From Nocardia carnea NBRC 14403 (GTDB lineage: Bacteria; Actinomycetota; Actinomycetes; Mycobacteriales; Mycobacteriaceae): a stretch of 64,000 nt of DNA. Numbering within the stretch: position 1 is the stretch's first letter; the number at the start of each line of letters is the position of its first letter. The DNA lies in the NCBI RefSeq assembly GCF_000308515.1, contig NZ_BAFV01000124.1, positions 1 through 64,000 on the forward strand. The letters run 5' to 3'. A program made the translations under genes and the position numbers. The notes below the pieces were generated by a model. That model was not told the DNA's origin. It did no database searches and was given only the letters and a program-made list of their open reading frames with translations. Shown piece after piece: positions 26,889 to 35,676 of the stretch.

Positions 26889-26999
26889 GACAATCGCCCC
26901 GATATCGGCGTCGCGACTACCGAACGGCACCCTCGACAACCCGACACCGGCTGGAACGCCCCGATTACGTGGGCGGCTTCCGATAGCGGGCCACCCGGT

Positions 27000-28343
27000 C
27001 TATACCTGGTGCCGGATACCTTCGCTGGCGTGGAAGCTGGCTTCCTCGGGACTGACCAGACCGAGCAGGGGCAGGGGGCGCGGGGTGACGGCGTTGGTCA
27101 GATAGGTCAGGGTGATCGCCCACCGGTTGAGCCCGCGCGGCACCGCGAATGTGTGGTAGGCCCGGGTGACCGCTTTGGCGGGCAGCCCCGAGAGGCGGAG
27201 CCCGAGCGGGTTGGCGACGGCGAAACGCGGGCCCAGGTCCACCACCAGCCCCATATCGCGGTGTTTGTACGGCACCGGTGCCCCGATTCCCAGGCTCGCG
27301 GCCACATTGCGGGCGAGGATTTTGCCCTGACGGGTGGCATGCTGGGCGGTGGGTGGCGTGATCTTTCCCGGCTGTGTCAGATCCGGGACCGCGGCCGCGT
27401 CACCGCCGGCGAATACGTCGGGATGGCCGGGGACCCGCAGATCGTCGTTCACGCTCAACCGGCCGCGTTCCATCGGCAGATCGAGGGTGCTCAGCACCGG
27501 CGCCCCGGTGACACCGGTGACCCAGGCGACGGTGTGGGTCGGCACGGTCGTACCGTCGGTGAGCACCACGCGATCGCCGGTGAGCTCTTTCAGCGACATC
27601 CCGAGGCGGATATCGATCCCGCGGCCACGCAGCACGGACAGCACCTGATCGCTCAGTTTCTCGCCGACCTCCGGCATCACCCGGTCGGCCATATCGAGCA
27701 GCAGGAAACGGATCTCGGACGGATCGAAACCGCGGCGGGCGGCGTAGGTGTCGGCGAGGGCGCGGAGCTGGGCGACCAATTCGGTCCCGGCGTAGGACGC
27801 GCCGACCACGACGACGGTGCGCCGGGCCTGCCGGATTTCGGAATCGTCCTCGTGGTCGGCGAGTTCGAGTTGCCGGATCAACTGCTCACGCAGATACAGC
27901 GCTTCGGCGACGGTTTTCAGGCCGCGGCCGTGTTCGGGCAGCCCGGGGACATCGAACAACCGGGTGACCGATCCCGGGGTGAGCACCAGCCGGTCCCAGG
28001 TCAGTTCGCGTGTGCCGTGGTGATCGCTGGTCACGGTGAGCGTCTTGTCGTCCAGGTCGATCGATTTCGCGGTTGCGACGATCAACCGCACCCGTGGCAG
28101 GGCGTCGGTCAGCGAGACGGCGACGAACCGGGGATCGATGAGCCCGCCGGCGACATCCGGTAGCAGTGGCGTGTACAGCATGTAGTCGGTGGGGGAGACG
28201 AGGACGACCTCGGTATCGTCGCCTGCCGCGGCGAGTGTCCGGCAGAGTTTGCGGGCACAGGTGAATCCGGCGAATCCGCTGCCCACGATGACCACCCGCC
28301 GTGGTTCGGCTCCGCTGTCGGCGCTCTTCTGATGGTCCGGCAC
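27000..28343 (-). CDS. NAD(P)/FAD-dependent oxidoreductase, type II NADH dehydrogenase-like
   Basis: A 447-residue pyridine-nucleotide-disulphide-type flavoprotein. It has an FAD-binding GSGFAG (21-26), a second Rossmann motif VVVGASYAGTE for NAD(P)H, and a C-terminal FAD segment (VFAGGDAAAVPD). Length and order match NDH-2 or NDH-2-like dehydrogenases, which pass electrons from NADH to quinone at the inner face of the membrane. The C-terminus lacks an obvious membrane helix. The GTG start at 28343 has AAGGAGG upstream. Confidence 0.88.
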   Translation of the reverse strand: MPDHQKSADSGAEPRRVVIVGSGFAGFTCARKLCRTLAAAGDDTEVVLVSPTDYMLYTPLLPDVAGGLIDPRFVAVSLTDALPRVRLIVATAKSIDLDDKTLTVTSDHHGTRELTWDRLVLTPGSVTRLFDVPGLPEHGRGLKTVAEALYLREQLIRQLELADHEDDSEIRQARRTVVVVGASYAGTELVAQLRALADTYAARRGFDPSEIRFLLLDMADRVMPEVGEKLSDQVLSVLRGRGIDIRLGMSLKELTGDRVVLTDGTTVPTHTVAWVTGVTGAPVLSTLDLPMERGRLSVNDDLRVPGHPDVFAGGDAAAVPDLTQPGKITPPTAQHATRQGKILARNVAASLGIGAPVPYKHRDMGLVVDLGPRFAVANPLGLRLSGLPAKAVTRAYHTFAVPRGLNRWAITLTYLTNAVTPRPLPLLGLVSPEEASFHASEGIRHQV

Positions 28344-28470
28344 GGTCGCCCTCCTTCGTCGTTCGGTTTCCGGCGCGGTTCCCGGAACCCGGCGGTCGAA
28401 ACGTGCACGGCCCGTCCGAACGGGCACAACAGTGGATCTCGGAGACGGGGGCGGTACGGGCAGGTGCCGG

Positions 28471-29082
28471 TCAGCGATAGAGGCCGAGCAGTACACGGAC
28501 CGCGGCATCGACGATCTCGTCGGCGGATACCCGCAGGGTGCCGTCCAGCCATGCCGTTACGAGTTCGGCCATACCGCCGATGAAGAACAGCCCGGCGGTT
28601 TCGTCGGTGGTCTCCCCGCGGTGGGAGGTGCCGAAATGTTCCCGCGCCTCGAGCGCCGATTCGTGTGCCAGATGGCGCAGCAGCTGGGTGCGGCGTTGCC
28701 GCAGTTTCGGGACGGCGACGGCTTCGATGATGGCGACCCGGCCCTTACGGGGGTCGTCCTGGAGGAGCTGGACGAACGCGCGGACCGAGGCGCGGACCCG
28801 GGTCTCCGGATCCGGTCCGGCGTTATCGGCGGCGCGGCGGCTGATGTCCTCGATCTCGGCGGCGATATGGTCCAGCGCCGCCTCGAGCACCGCGTCCAGG
28901 CCGGAAAAACTCTCGTAGAAATAGCGCTCGCTCAGGCCGGCTTCGGCGCATACGGCGGTCATCGTGGTCCGGGTTTCCGGGTCCGCCCAGACGGTCAGCG
29001 CGGCGTCGAGCAATCGGCTGCGCCGTTCGGCGGCGCGATCGGCGGCGCTGACGCCCCGATACACACCAGATTGCACAGCCAC
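28471..29082 (-). CDS. TetR family transcriptional regulator
   Basis: A 203-residue TetR protein with the helix-turn-helix near residues 35-65 (TMTAVCAEAGLSERYFYESF). It is divergent from the P450 gene, with a short palindrome and a promoter between them, so it probably controls that gene. The ligand is unknown. Confidence 0.9.
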   Translation of the reverse strand: MAVQSGVYRGVSAADRAAERRSRLLDAALTVWADPETRTTMTAVCAEAGLSERYFYESFSGLDAVLEAALDHIAAEIEDISRRAADNAGPDPETRVRASVRAFVQLLQDDPRKGRVAIIEAVAVPKLRQRRTQLLRHLAHESALEAREHFGTSHRGETTDETAGLFFIGGMAELVTAWLDGTLRVSADEIVDAAVRVLLGLYR

Positions 29083-29117
29083 GTTTTCAGCATGCCACAG
29101 GCCCGCCGAATCAAAGG

Positions 29118-29146
29118 TTGACAGGACGTCCTTCCTGAATCAGGCT
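29118..29146 (+). promoter_or_regulatory. P450 promoter with overlapping palindrome
   Basis: TTGACA (29118-29123), a 17-base spacer, then CAGGCT as a weak -10. The spacer and -10 are overlapped by CCTGA-A-TCAGG (29134-29144), a perfect inverted repeat, and GGACGT flanks it on both sides. The layout fits repression by the divergent TetR. Confidence 0.55.
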
Positions 29147-29181
29147 GGACGTGACAGAGACCACACGACACGAGGTGAACC

Positions 29182-30588
29182 ATGACGGCCGAGGCCCTGG
29201 GACCACACGAGGAAACGGCATCGGCGCAGGCCGCGGCACCCCGGCCGATTCCGGTCCAGCACCGCGACGACCGGGGCCTGCCCCTGATCGGCCAGGTTTT
29301 CGAATACGCCAAGGACCCGGTGGCGCTGTGCCGCAGCCGCTGGGAGCGCTACGGCCCGGTCGCGCCGTTCCGTGCCCTCGGGAAATCGGCGGTCATGCTC
29401 CTCGGGGCGGACGCCTGCGGTGAAGCCTTCCAGAACAAGGACAAGGCGCTGGCCAACGGGCCGGCGTGGTCGGAGCTGGTGGGACCCTTCTTCCATCGCG
29501 GCCTCATGCTGATCGATTTCGAAGAGCATCACGGCCATCGGCGGATCATGCAGCAGGCATTCACCCGGCCCCGTCTCGACGCCTACACCCGCCGACTGCA
29601 CCCCGCCATCGAACAGGGCGTGGCGGGCTGGGAACCGGGCAAGGAATTCCCGTCGTACTGGAAGCTCAAGCAGCTCACCCTCGATATCGCCGCCGATCTG
29701 TTCATGGGCGGCGCCGAGGACACCAGCCAGGCCGAAATGGACCGCGTCAACAAAGCGTTCATCGCCTGCGTCCAGGCCGCCGCCGGGATCGTACGTGCCG
29801 ACATCCCCTTCACCCGGTGGGGCCGGGCCTACCGCGGCCGCAAGGTGCTCGAGGATTTCCTGCGCCACTACCTGCCCGCCAAACGCGCCGAGCAGACCGA
29901 CGATATCTTCTCGGTGCTCTGCCACGTCGAAACCGAGGACGGCGAACGGTTCTCCGACGACGATGTCGTGAACCATATGATCTTCCTGATGATGGCGGCC
30001 CACGACACCTCCACCATCACCACGTCCACGATCCTGCAGTACCTCGGCCAGCATCCGGAATGGCAGCAGCGTTGCCGCGAGGAATCGCTTGCGCTCGGAC
30101 CGGAGCCGTCGATGGCGGAACTCGAGGGATTGGTCTCGATCGACCTGGTGATGCGCGAGGCGCTGCGCCTGCGCGCCCCGGTGCCGGTCCTGGTGCGATA
30201 CGCGGTGAAGGACACCGTGATCCAGGGGGTCCGGATCCCGGCCGGAACCGATGTCATCGTGGGTGTCCAGTTCACCCATATGATGGAGGACTACTGGACC
30301 GACCCGGCGGCCTTCGACCCCGCCCGTTTCGGCCCGGAACGCCGCGAGGACAAAACGCACCGCTTCGCGTGGGAGCCGTTCGGCGGCGGTGTGCACAAAT
30401 GTATCGGCCTGTACTTCGGCGGCCTCGAGGTGAAGGCGATCATGCATCGCCTGCTGCGCGACTACCACTGGACGCTCGACCCGGCGTATGTCCCGCCGAT
30501 GGACTACCACTCCCTGCCCTTCCCCAAGGACGGTCTGCCGATCACTCTGCTGGAGAACCGGGCGACGAGTTCGGCGTCCACGGGGTGA
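29182..30588 (+). CDS. Cytochrome P450
   Basis: A 468-residue soluble P450. Visible: the I-helix oxygen-activation motif AAHDTST, the K-helix ExxR (REALRLR) and the heme loop FGGGVHKCIG with the cysteine ligand. Length and an N-terminus starting with PLIGQVFEYAKDP resemble the CYP51/CYP136 group of mycobacteria more than the short CYP10x type. The substrate is unknown, possibly a sterol or other hydrophobic molecule. The ATG has GAGGTG upstream. No ferredoxin gene is adjacent. Confidence 0.9.
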   Translation: MTAEALGPHEETASAQAAAPRPIPVQHRDDRGLPLIGQVFEYAKDPVALCRSRWERYGPVAPFRALGKSAVMLLGADACGEAFQNKDKALANGPAWSELVGPFFHRGLMLIDFEEHHGHRRIMQQAFTRPRLDAYTRRLHPAIEQGVAGWEPGKEFPSYWKLKQLTLDIAADLFMGGAEDTSQAEMDRVNKAFIACVQAAAGIVRADIPFTRWGRAYRGRKVLEDFLRHYLPAKRAEQTDDIFSVLCHVETEDGERFSDDDVVNHMIFLMMAAHDTSTITTSTILQYLGQHPEWQQRCREESLALGPEPSMAELEGLVSIDLVMREALRLRAPVPVLVRYAVKDTVIQGVRIPAGTDVIVGVQFTHMMEDYWTDPAAFDPARFGPERREDKTHRFAWEPFGGGVHKCIGLYFGGLEVKAIMHRLLRDYHWTLDPAYVPPMDYHSLPFPKDGLPITLLENRATSSASTG

Positions 30589-30637
30589 CCCGACCCCGGC
30601 AGGGATGAACGCCACAACGCCACCAGGTCGTCTATCC

Positions 30638-30666
30638 TTGACCGATTCCAGAAAACGGACGAGACT
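30638..30666 (+). promoter_or_regulatory. furA: furA promoter, leaderless
   Basis: TTGACC (30638-30643), 17 bases, then GAGACT (30661-30666). The segment GATTCCAGAAAA after the -35 matches, from memory, the conserved region of mycobacterial furA promoters where FurA binds. The expected start point falls at or next to the GTG start codon (30674), as known for leaderless furA mRNAs. Confidence 0.65.
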
Positions 30667-30673
30667 TTCCGGT

Positions 30674-31108
30674 GTGCAAACGGCCGAGGATTTCCAGCAG
30701 ATGCTGCGGGGGGTTTCGCTACGCGTCACCGCGCCGCGGGTCGCGGTGCTGAACGCTGTGCACGACAACCCGCACGCCGATACGGATTCGATCATCCGCG
30801 TCGTGCGATCCCGCCTGTCGGCCGTATCCCACCAGGCGGTGTACGACTCGTTGCGTACGCTCACCGCGGCCGGCCTGCTCCGCTGTATTCAGCCGTCCGG
30901 TTCGGTGGCCAGGTATGAGACCCGCGTCGGCGACAACCACCACCATGTCGTCTGCCGGGGATGTGGGTCGATCGCCGATGTCGATTGTTCGGCCGGTGCC
31001 TCCCCGTGCCTGACGGCGTCCGACGATCACGGCTTCGCAATCGACGAGGCCGAGGTCATCTATTGGGGTCTGTGCCCCGAATGCGCGAAAGAGAACCGTT
31101 TTCGATAG
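30674..31108 (+). CDS. furA: Fur-family redox-sensing repressor FurA
   Basis: A 144-residue Fur protein, closely resembling mycobacterial FurA (LRVTAPRVAVLNAVHDNPHAD; NHHHVVCRGCGSIADVDC). It has an N-terminal winged helix, a C-terminal dimerisation domain, a metal-binding HHHVVC region and a CxxC pair (residues about 97-100). FurA represses katG and itself and is inactivated by peroxide. I start it at the GTG at 30674, at the predicted transcription start; ATG 30605 lies upstream of the promoter. katG follows 31 bases later. Confidence 0.92.
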   Translation: MQTAEDFQQMLRGVSLRVTAPRVAVLNAVHDNPHADTDSIIRVVRSRLSAVSHQAVYDSLRTLTAAGLLRCIQPSGSVARYETRVGDNHHHVVCRGCGSIADVDCSAGASPCLTASDDHGFAIDEAEVIYWGLCPECAKENRFR

Positions 31109-31139
31109 CAGCCCGCACCACTCGTCAGGAAGGAATATC

Positions 31140-33371
31140 GTGACCTCCGATAGCCGTCCACCCGCTCCTGAGACCGGGACTTCGAGTAACAGCGAAAGCG
31201 AAAATCCGGCGATTCCGTCGCCGACCCCCGCAACCGACAACCGGCCCCGCACCAACAAGGACTGGTGGCCGAACCAGGTCGACGTCTCCGTTCTGCACGC
31301 CCATTCCTCCAAGTCCAACCCGCTCGGCGCGGATTTCGACTACGCGAAAGAATTCGCGAAACTCGACGTCGAGGCGTTGAAGGCCGATGTCGCGGCGATC
31401 CTGACCGATTCGCAGGACTGGTGGCCCGCCGACTTCGGCAACTACGGCGGCCTGTTCATCCGGATGAGCTGGCATGCCGCGGGCACCTACCGGATCGCCG
31501 ACGGCCGCGGCGGCGGTGGCCAGGGCGCACAGCGGTTCGCACCACTCAACAGCTGGCCCGACAACGCCAGCCTCGACAAGGCGCGCCGGCTGCTGTGGCC
31601 GGTCAAGCAGAAGTACGGCACCCAGATCTCCTGGGCCGACCTGCTGGTGTTCGCCGGTAACGTCGCCCTCGATTCGATGGGATTCCAGACCTTCGGTTTC
31701 GGGTTCGGCCGCCCCGATATCTGGGAACCGGAGGAGATCTACTGGGGTCCCGAGGACACCTGGCTCGGCGACGAACGCTACAGCGGCGACCGCGAACTCT
31801 CCGGCCCGCTCGCCAACGTCCAGATGGGCCTGATCTATGTGAACCCGGAGGGACCCAACGGCCGGCCCGACCCGGTGGCGGCCGCCCGCGATATCCGGGA
31901 AACCTTCGGCCGGATGGCCATGAACGATGTGGAGACCGCCGCGCTGATCGTCGGCGGCCACAGTTTCGGCAAAACCCACGGTGCCGGCGATCCGGACCTG
32001 GTCGGCCCCGAACCCGAAGCCGCACCGATCGAACAGCAGGGTCTGGGCTGGAAGAGCTCCCACGGCACCGGCACCGGCCGCGATGCGATCACCGGCGGCC
32101 CGGAGGTCATCTGGACCGCCACACCCACCCAGTGGAGCAACGGTTTCCTGAAGAACCTGTACGGCTACGAATGGGAACTGACCAAGAGTCCGGCGGGTGC
32201 GTGGCAGTGGAAACCGAAGGACGGGGCGGGCGAAGGCACCATCCCGGACCCGTTCGACGGCCCGGCCCGCGCGCCGAGCATGCTCACCACCGATATCGCC
32301 CTGCGCGAGGACCCGATCTACCGGGAGATCACCAGTCGCTGGCTGGAACATCCCGAGGAACTCGCCGAACAGTTCGCCAAAGCCTGGTACAAGCTGCTGC
32401 ACCGCGATATGGGCCCGATCAGCCGGTATCTCGGACCCTGGGTGCCCGAACCGCAGCTGTGGCAGGACCCGGTACCGCCGGTGGACCACGAACTGATCGA
32501 CGAAGCCGATATCGCCGCGCTGAAGCGCAAGATCCTCGATTCCGGCCTGTCGGTCGCACAACTCGTCAAAACCGCCTGGGCCTCGGCGGCGAGCTTCCGC
32601 AGCACCGATAAGCGCGGCGGCGCCAACGGTGCCCGGATCCGGCTCGAACCGCAGAAGAACTGGGAGGTCAACGAACCGGCCGAACTCGCGCAGGTCCTGC
32701 CCGTCCTCGAGCGGATCCAGCAGGACTTCAACAGTTCCGCCACCGGTGGTAAGCGGGTTTCGCTGGCCGACCTGATCGTCCTCGCCGGGGCAGCGGGCGT
32801 CCAGCAGGCGGCAAAGGACGCCGGCTACGACATCACGGTGCCGTTCTCGCCCGGACGTACGGACGCCACCCAGGAGAACACCGATGTGGAAGCGGCCGCG
32901 GTACTCGAACCGCGAGCCGACGGCTTCCGCAACTACGTGCGGGCAGGGGAGAAGGCCCCACTGGAAACCCTGCTCGTCGACCGCGCCTACATGCTGGATC
33001 TGACCGCTCCGGAACTGACGGTCCTGCTCGGTGGCCTGCGGGCGCTCGGCATCAATCACGGTGGTAGCGCGCACGGTGTGTTCACCGACCGCCCCGGCGT
33101 GCTGACCACCGATTTCTTCGTCAACCTCCTCGATCAGGGCACCGAGTGGAAGGCCTCGGAATCGGCGGAGAACGTGTACGAGGGCTTCGACCGGCGAACC
33201 GGTGAGCGCAAGTGGACCGCCACCGCCAACGATCTGGTCTTCGGATCCCACTCCGTGCTGCGTTCGGTGGCCGAGGTCTACGCCCAGCGCGATGCCGGAC
33301 CACGTTTCGTCCGGGATTTCGTCTCGGCGTGGGTCAAGGTCGCCGAAAACGATCGGTTCGATCTCCGCTGA
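31140..33371 (+). CDS. katG: Catalase-peroxidase KatG
   Basis: A 743-residue bifunctional heme enzyme that degrades peroxide and activates isoniazid in mycobacteria. The distal triad is Arg108, Trp111, His112 (RMSWHAAGTYR). The Tyr and Met of the Trp-Tyr-Met adduct are in GLIYVNPEGP and FGRMAMND. The proximal His is in GGHSFGKTHGAG. Both peroxidase-like domains are present at full length. Residue 319 is glycine where M. tuberculosis KatG has Ser315, the main isoniazid-resistance position. The GTG start has AGGAAGGA upstream. It is downstream of furA and followed by a strong terminator. Confidence 0.97.
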   Translation: MTSDSRPPAPETGTSSNSESENPAIPSPTPATDNRPRTNKDWWPNQVDVSVLHAHSSKSNPLGADFDYAKEFAKLDVEALKADVAAILTDSQDWWPADFGNYGGLFIRMSWHAAGTYRIADGRGGGGQGAQRFAPLNSWPDNASLDKARRLLWPVKQKYGTQISWADLLVFAGNVALDSMGFQTFGFGFGRPDIWEPEEIYWGPEDTWLGDERYSGDRELSGPLANVQMGLIYVNPEGPNGRPDPVAAARDIRETFGRMAMNDVETAALIVGGHSFGKTHGAGDPDLVGPEPEAAPIEQQGLGWKSSHGTGTGRDAITGGPEVIWTATPTQWSNGFLKNLYGYEWELTKSPAGAWQWKPKDGAGEGTIPDPFDGPARAPSMLTTDIALREDPIYREITSRWLEHPEELAEQFAKAWYKLLHRDMGPISRYLGPWVPEPQLWQDPVPPVDHELIDEADIAALKRKILDSGLSVAQLVKTAWASAASFRSTDKRGGANGARIRLEPQKNWEVNEPAELAQVLPVLERIQQDFNSSATGGKRVSLADLIVLAGAAGVQQAAKDAGYDITVPFSPGRTDATQENTDVEAAAVLEPRADGFRNYVRAGEKAPLETLLVDRAYMLDLTAPELTVLLGGLRALGINHGGSAHGVFTDRPGVLTTDFFVNLLDQGTEWKASESAENVYEGFDRRTGERKWTATANDLVFGSHSVLRSVAEVYAQRDAGPRFVRDFVSAWVKVAENDRFDLR

Positions 33372-33384
33372 TCATGCAGTCCTG

Positions 33385-33417
33385 AACCGGGCCGGTCCGT
33401 GAAGGACCGGCCCGGTT
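33385..33417 (+). terminator. Strong hairpin terminator after katG
   Basis: A perfect 14-base stem (AACCGGGCCGGTCC and its complement) with a five-base loop GTGAA, starting 14 bases after the katG stop, followed by TGTGC rather than a long T-tract. Confidence 0.85.
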
Positions 33418-33592
33418 GTGCTTGCCGGGCGGGTAGAACGCGCAGCCGGTGCGGTCGCGATTGCGCCACAACCCGGACACGGGTCCGGCGCTTGCGTGCC
33501 GGGGTCGCGGTACCGCCCATATCCTCGACGAAGGACGACGCGGCCCCGCGATTCCGCCGCACCGAGCAGGGCGAGGCGAGAGGCACTCCGAT

Positions 33593-34459
33593 ATGGCCAC
33601 ACATTCCGAACCGCCGATCATCGTCGGTATCGACGGTTCGCCCACATCCCTGGACGCGCTGCGCTGGGCCGCCCGCCGCGCGGCGCTGCATCGCTGCCCA
33701 CTCCACCTCGTCCACGCGATCGGCGCCCCGGTCACCTTCGGCCCGGAGATCAGCGTCGTCGGCCTGGACAATCAGGCGCTGCGCGCCGACGGTGAGACGA
33801 TCCTCGCCGCCGCCGAGGAAACCGCCCGCGAAACCGCGGCCGATCTCGAGATCACCACCACCGTCGCCGACCTCGGCGCCACCACGGTCCTGATCGACCT
33901 CTCCGCGGACGCCCGCATGGTCGTCGTGGGCACCCGCGGCCTCGGCACCCTCGGCCGGCTCCTCCTCGGCTCGGTGAGCACCTCACTCGCCCGCCACGCC
34001 CACTGCCCGGTGGCGGTGATCCCCGATACCGAGGAACCGGCCCGCGATCTCGGGCAGCGCCCGGTGGTGGTCGGCGTGGACGGTTCCCCGCGCGGCCAGG
34101 AAGCCGTCGATATCGCGTTCGAGGAAGCCGCCCGCGGATATGTCGGAGTGATCGCGGTGACCACTTGGTCGGAATCGTTCCGCTACATCTCCCGCGACGA
34201 AATGCAGGAACAAGCCCGCGCATTACAGGCCGAGAGCCTGGCCGGCCGCGCCGAGCGTTACCCCGACGTGGCGGTCACCTCGGTCGTCGCCGAGGACCGG
34301 CCCGCCCGCCGGATCCTGGCCGAATCCGAGAACGCGCAGCTCATCGTCGTCGGAAGTCACGGCCGCGGCGGTTTCGCCGGTATGACACTCGGGTCGGTCG
34401 GCCAAGCGGTCCTGCACAGCACCCGGGTTCCTCTCCTCATCGCCCGCTCCCGCGACTGA
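33593..34459 (+). CDS. Tandem-domain universal stress protein
   Basis: A 288-residue protein made of two UspA domains. Each starts with the hydrophobic beta-strand and aspartate of the nucleotide-binding fold (IIVGIDGSP; VVVGVDGSP) and ends with the ATP-binding loop (VVVGTRGLGTLGRLLLGS; IVVGSHGRGGFAGMTLGS). Such double Usp proteins bind ATP and are induced in hypoxia or dormancy in mycobacteria. It lies in the cytoplasm. The ATG is preceded by GAGGCGAGAGG at somewhat long spacing. It follows the katG terminator and has its own hairpin downstream. Confidence 0.92.
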   Translation: MATHSEPPIIVGIDGSPTSLDALRWAARRAALHRCPLHLVHAIGAPVTFGPEISVVGLDNQALRADGETILAAAEETARETAADLEITTTVADLGATTVLIDLSADARMVVVGTRGLGTLGRLLLGSVSTSLARHAHCPVAVIPDTEEPARDLGQRPVVVGVDGSPRGQEAVDIAFEEAARGYVGVIAVTTWSESFRYISRDEMQEQARALQAESLAGRAERYPDVAVTSVVAEDRPARRILAESENAQLIVVGSHGRGGFAGMTLGSVGQAVLHSTRVPLLIARSRD

Positions 34460-34477
34460 TCGCCCGATCCGCCGACA

Positions 34478-34506
34478 GCGCTCGCGACCGTGGTCATCGC
34501 GAGCGC
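34478..34506 (+). terminator. Hairpin terminator after the universal stress protein gene
   Basis: A perfect ten-base stem GCGCTCGCGA / TCGCGAGCGC with a nine-base loop, 19 bases after the stop. Confidence 0.7.
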
Positions 34507-34644
34507 CGGCATACCCGGCCGCCCTCGCAGTGCCGGCCGGTGGCTGGTCATGACTTTTGTCAGTACTTGCCCGTGAACTATTCATCGCGGATCGATGACT
34601 GGTCGTACTACTGGTGGCCGGCCGTCTCCGTGAGGGTGGGAGGT

Positions 34645-35676
34645 ATGAAAAGAACGGAGTACGGATCGCCGGATCCGGGTGCCGAGCGGTCGTATGGAGT
34701 CTCTGCGGCCACCCGGCCCGCCGCACCGGGACCGGTGCACGATGTCATCAGCGCGCGTGGCCTGCGCCGGACCTACGGCCAGGGTAAGGACGCGTTCGAA
34801 GCGGTCCGCGGCGTGGACCTCGAAGTCGCCGAGGGGGAGGTTTTCGGGCTGCTGGGTACCAACGGCGCCGGGAAGACCTCGACCCTGGACATTCTCGAGG
34901 GACTCACCGCACCGTCCGCGGGGGACGTGCGGGTGTTCGGACTGGATCCGCGGCGCGATCGCGCGCAGGTCCGCGCGCAGGTGGGGATCATGCTGCAATC
35001 CGGCGGATTACCGGCCGAACTGACCGTCGGCGAAACGCTCGAGATGTGGCGTGGGACATGCACCGCCCCCACCACCGCCGAAGTGGTGCTCGCGCAGGTC
35101 GGGCTCACCGGCCACGCCGACGTGCGGGTCGGCTCGCTGTCCGGCGGTGAACGCCGCCGCGTCGATATGGCCTGTGCCCTGCTGGGACAGCCGCGTTTGC
35201 TGTTTCTCGACGAACCGACCACCGGACTCGACCCCGAGAGCCGCCGCGCCACCTGGCAGTTGCTCGCGGATCTGAAAGCGGCCGGCGTGACGATGGTGCT
35301 CACGACGCACTATCTGGACGAGGCCGAGGCGTTGGCCGACCGTATCGCGATCATGCACAAGGGCACGATCGCGCGCCGCGGAACCCTGCGCGAGATCGTC
35401 GACGGCCATCCCGCCCGGATCGTCTTCGACCACCCCGGGTTACCGCTACCCCCACTGCCCACCGCCGTCGTCGACGCAAGAGAACGGGTCACCGTCAGCA
35501 CCCACGATCTCCAGGGGCATCTGCTCGAACTTCTCGGCTGGGCACGTGCGCACGGTATCCGCCTGGCCGGTCTGGACGCCCGGGCCGCCTCACTCGAATC
35601 GGTATTCCTCGATATCGCCGCCGAATCCGCCGGCGGATCGGTGGACGAGCCGCAACTGATCGGAGCGACCCGATGA
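34645..35676 (+). CDS. ABC exporter ATPase, daunorubicin/linearmycin-resistance type
   Basis: A 343-residue ATPase of the DrrA/LnrL group. Walker A GTNGAGKTS (71-79), signature LSGGERRR, Walker B LLFLDEPTTGLD and the H-loop TTHYLDEA are present, followed by the C-terminal extension typical of this subfamily. An N-terminal tail of about 35 residues precedes the domain, so translation might start later; ATG 34645 has GGAGG only one base away, and GTG 34735 is an alternative. It is the first gene of a four-gene operon with permease, histidine kinase and response regulator. Confidence 0.9.
   Translation: MKRTEYGSPDPGAERSYGVSAATRPAAPGPVHDVISARGLRRTYGQGKDAFEAVRGVDLEVAEGEVFGLLGTNGAGKTSTLDILEGLTAPSAGDVRVFGLDPRRDRAQVRAQVGIMLQSGGLPAELTVGETLEMWRGTCTAPTTAEVVLAQVGLTGHADVRVGSLSGGERRRVDMACALLGQPRLLFLDEPTTGLDPESRRATWQLLADLKAAGVTMVLTTHYLDEAEALADRIAIMHKGTIARRGTLREIVDGHPARIVFDHPGLPLPPLPTAVVDARERVTVSTHDLQGHLLELLGWARAHGIRLAGLDARAASLESVFLDIAAESAGGSVDEPQLIGATR

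Noticed and set aside
29140..30864. A 574-codon minus-strand frame across the P450 and start of furA
   Set aside because: Antisense to a P450 with all motifs present; a codon-bias artefact.
31125..33251. A 708-codon open frame on the minus strand across katG
   Set aside because: katG is certain on the plus strand. The antisense frame is open only because of strong G/C bias at third codon positions, and its composition does not resemble a protein family.
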